Shown: piece after piece, positions 5,475 to 6,272 of the stretch | Numbering within the stretch: the first letter of the stretch is position 1 | Layout: each line of letters opens with the position of its first letter | Source: Minisyncoccota bacterium | GTDB taxonomy: Bacteria > Patescibacteriota > Minisyncoccia > UBA6257 > HR35 | Assembly: GCA_028276315.1 (NCBI GenBank) | Contig: JAPYWP010000039.1 | Location: forward strand, 1 to 6,272 | Direction: 5' to 3' | DNA length: 6,272 nucleotides | Translations under genes and position numbers: made by a program | The notes under the pieces: model-generated | The model's input: only the letters and a program-made list of their open reading frames with translations | Databases searched by the model: none | Told to the model about the DNA's origin: nothing

Positions 5475-6272
5475 ATATTTTAGGTTATGATAAAAATGAT
5501 AAAGTAGCTTTTGTTACAACTTATCATTTTCTGCCATGGGAATTTGATTATTATCTTTTAGCGTATGAGAGAATTTCAAAATCTTTGAATAATCTTGGTT
5601 TAAAAGATTTCTCTTACCCTATATGGTATATGGATGCTAAAAAAGAAAAGCCCTATGAGTTTGATTTTTTTGGTAAAAAAATTAAAATTGATGATATTTT
5701 AAATAAAATAGAAAATAAAAGAGAGACACCAAAAATAGTTACATCCTATGATTATTATGAATATTTGAAAAATAGATTTTTAAAATTATTTGAAATTGAA
5801 AAACTTGATGAGCAAAATAAAGAAAAGATAATAAAAAAAGTTTATTCAAGTGATTTTGAAAGCAAAATTAAAGATGTAATTACTCTTTTAAAATCTAATC
5901 AAACAATAAATAAAAATGAATTTATTTTAGGATTATCTGAAAAAGAATTGCAAGATAGCGTGAGAGATGTTTTAGAGAAAAAATTTATTTTATTATTTGA
6001 TTTTTTAAATTTCTTTGAAAATAAAATAAAACCTAAAGAAAAATTTGAAAAATTTAAAGAAGTATGTGAATTTTTATTAAAAGAAGAAAAAATGAGACCA
6101 ATTTTAGAAAAGTTAGATGTAAATGAATTTAATATTAACCAAAAAACAGGGTTAATGCTATTTTTATTATCAATTTTAACTAATGGAGTTCATATAGGCG
6201 CTGAATGGCCAGAAAAAGGTTATCATACAGGTAAATTTAATAAATTAAGAGAAATTTTAGGACTAAAACCAG
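5471..6272 (+). CDS. Unrecognised protein with TTG start (3' partial)
   Basis: The frame is open from TTG 5471 to the window edge (267 full codons) and easy to miss because it has no ATG near its start. An in-frame TAA at 5459-5461 leaves TTG 5471 as the first plausible start; it overlaps the previous stop as TTGA. The N-terminus (M-N-I-L-G-Y-D...F-V-T-T-Y-H-F-L-P-W-E-F-D-Y-Y) looks like a beta strand followed by an aromatic-rich helix. Residues about 75-215 are Lys/Glu-rich and mostly helical. Near the end of the window, H-I-G-A-E-W-P-E-K-G-Y-H-T-G (241-254) looks like a conserved, possibly active-site motif. No signal peptide is visible. I cannot assign a family. Linkage by overlapping genes to ribA and the M19 gene suggests shared expression. 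Confidence 0.85.
   Translation, partial: MNILGYDKNDKVAFVTTYHFLPWEFDYYLLAYERISKSLNNLGLKDFSYPIWYMDAKKEKPYEFDFFGKKIKIDDILNKIENKRETPKIVTSYDYYEYLKNRFLKLFEIEKLDEQNKEKIIKKVYSSDFESKIKDVITLLKSNQTINKNEFILGLSEKELQDSVRDVLEKKFILLFDFLNFFENKIKPKEKFEKFKEVCEFLLKEEKMRPILEKLDVNEFNINQKTGLMLFLLSILTNGVHIGAEWPEKGYHTGKFNKLREILGLKP

Noticed and set aside
1..6272. CRISPR array, tRNA, rRNA or insertion sequence
   Set aside because: I saw no regularly spaced direct repeats, cloverleaf-like sequence, rRNA signature, transposase gene or terminal inverted repeats flanking a gene.

Overview
This is a very AT-rich stretch of bacterial DNA with all genes on the + strand. The combination of a long Lys/Asn/Glu/Ile-rich surface protein with lamin-tail domains, tight overlapping genes, no clear ribosome binding sites and short enzymes suggests a Candidate Phyla Radiation (Patescibacteria, Parcubacteria-like) genome. 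That placement is inference: there is no rRNA or other marker gene here. TGA acts as an ordinary stop and none interrupts the long reading frames, so the TGA=Gly code of Gracilibacteria/SR1 is unlikely.

Layout. Bases 1-3532 are one reading frame, cut at its 5' end by the window edge. It encodes at least 1176 residues of a probably exported, multidomain protein: a disordered charged stalk, a Gly-rich linker, two lamin-tail domains each followed by an Ig/FN3-like beta domain, another FN3-like domain, and an unrecognised Cys-containing C-terminal region. Reading only from the in-frame TTG at 746 would lose the stalk and half of the first lamin-tail domain.

Bases 3533-3704 are the only true intergenic region and the most structured DNA in the window. 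A near-consensus sigma-70-type promoter starts right after the surface-protein stop codon. About 50 bases downstream of its predicted start come two very GC-rich 19-base arms in inverted orientation. Each arm can fold on itself, and the second forms an A-tract/T-tract intrinsic terminator that ends only a few bases before the next ATG.

Bases 3705-6272 are a compact, probably co-transcribed set of four genes overlapping by 11, 7 and 4 bases: ribA-type GTP cyclohydrolase II, an M19 (renal-dipeptidase-like) metallopeptidase, a 61-residue helical protein, and the start of an unrecognised protein that begins with TTG and leaves the window. No other riboflavin gene is visible. RibA would open the GTP ring to a diaminopyrimidine phosphate; whether the M19 protein and the two unknowns act on that product or on peptides cannot be told from sequence alone. 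The possible new biology is the ribA leader structure and this four-gene set.
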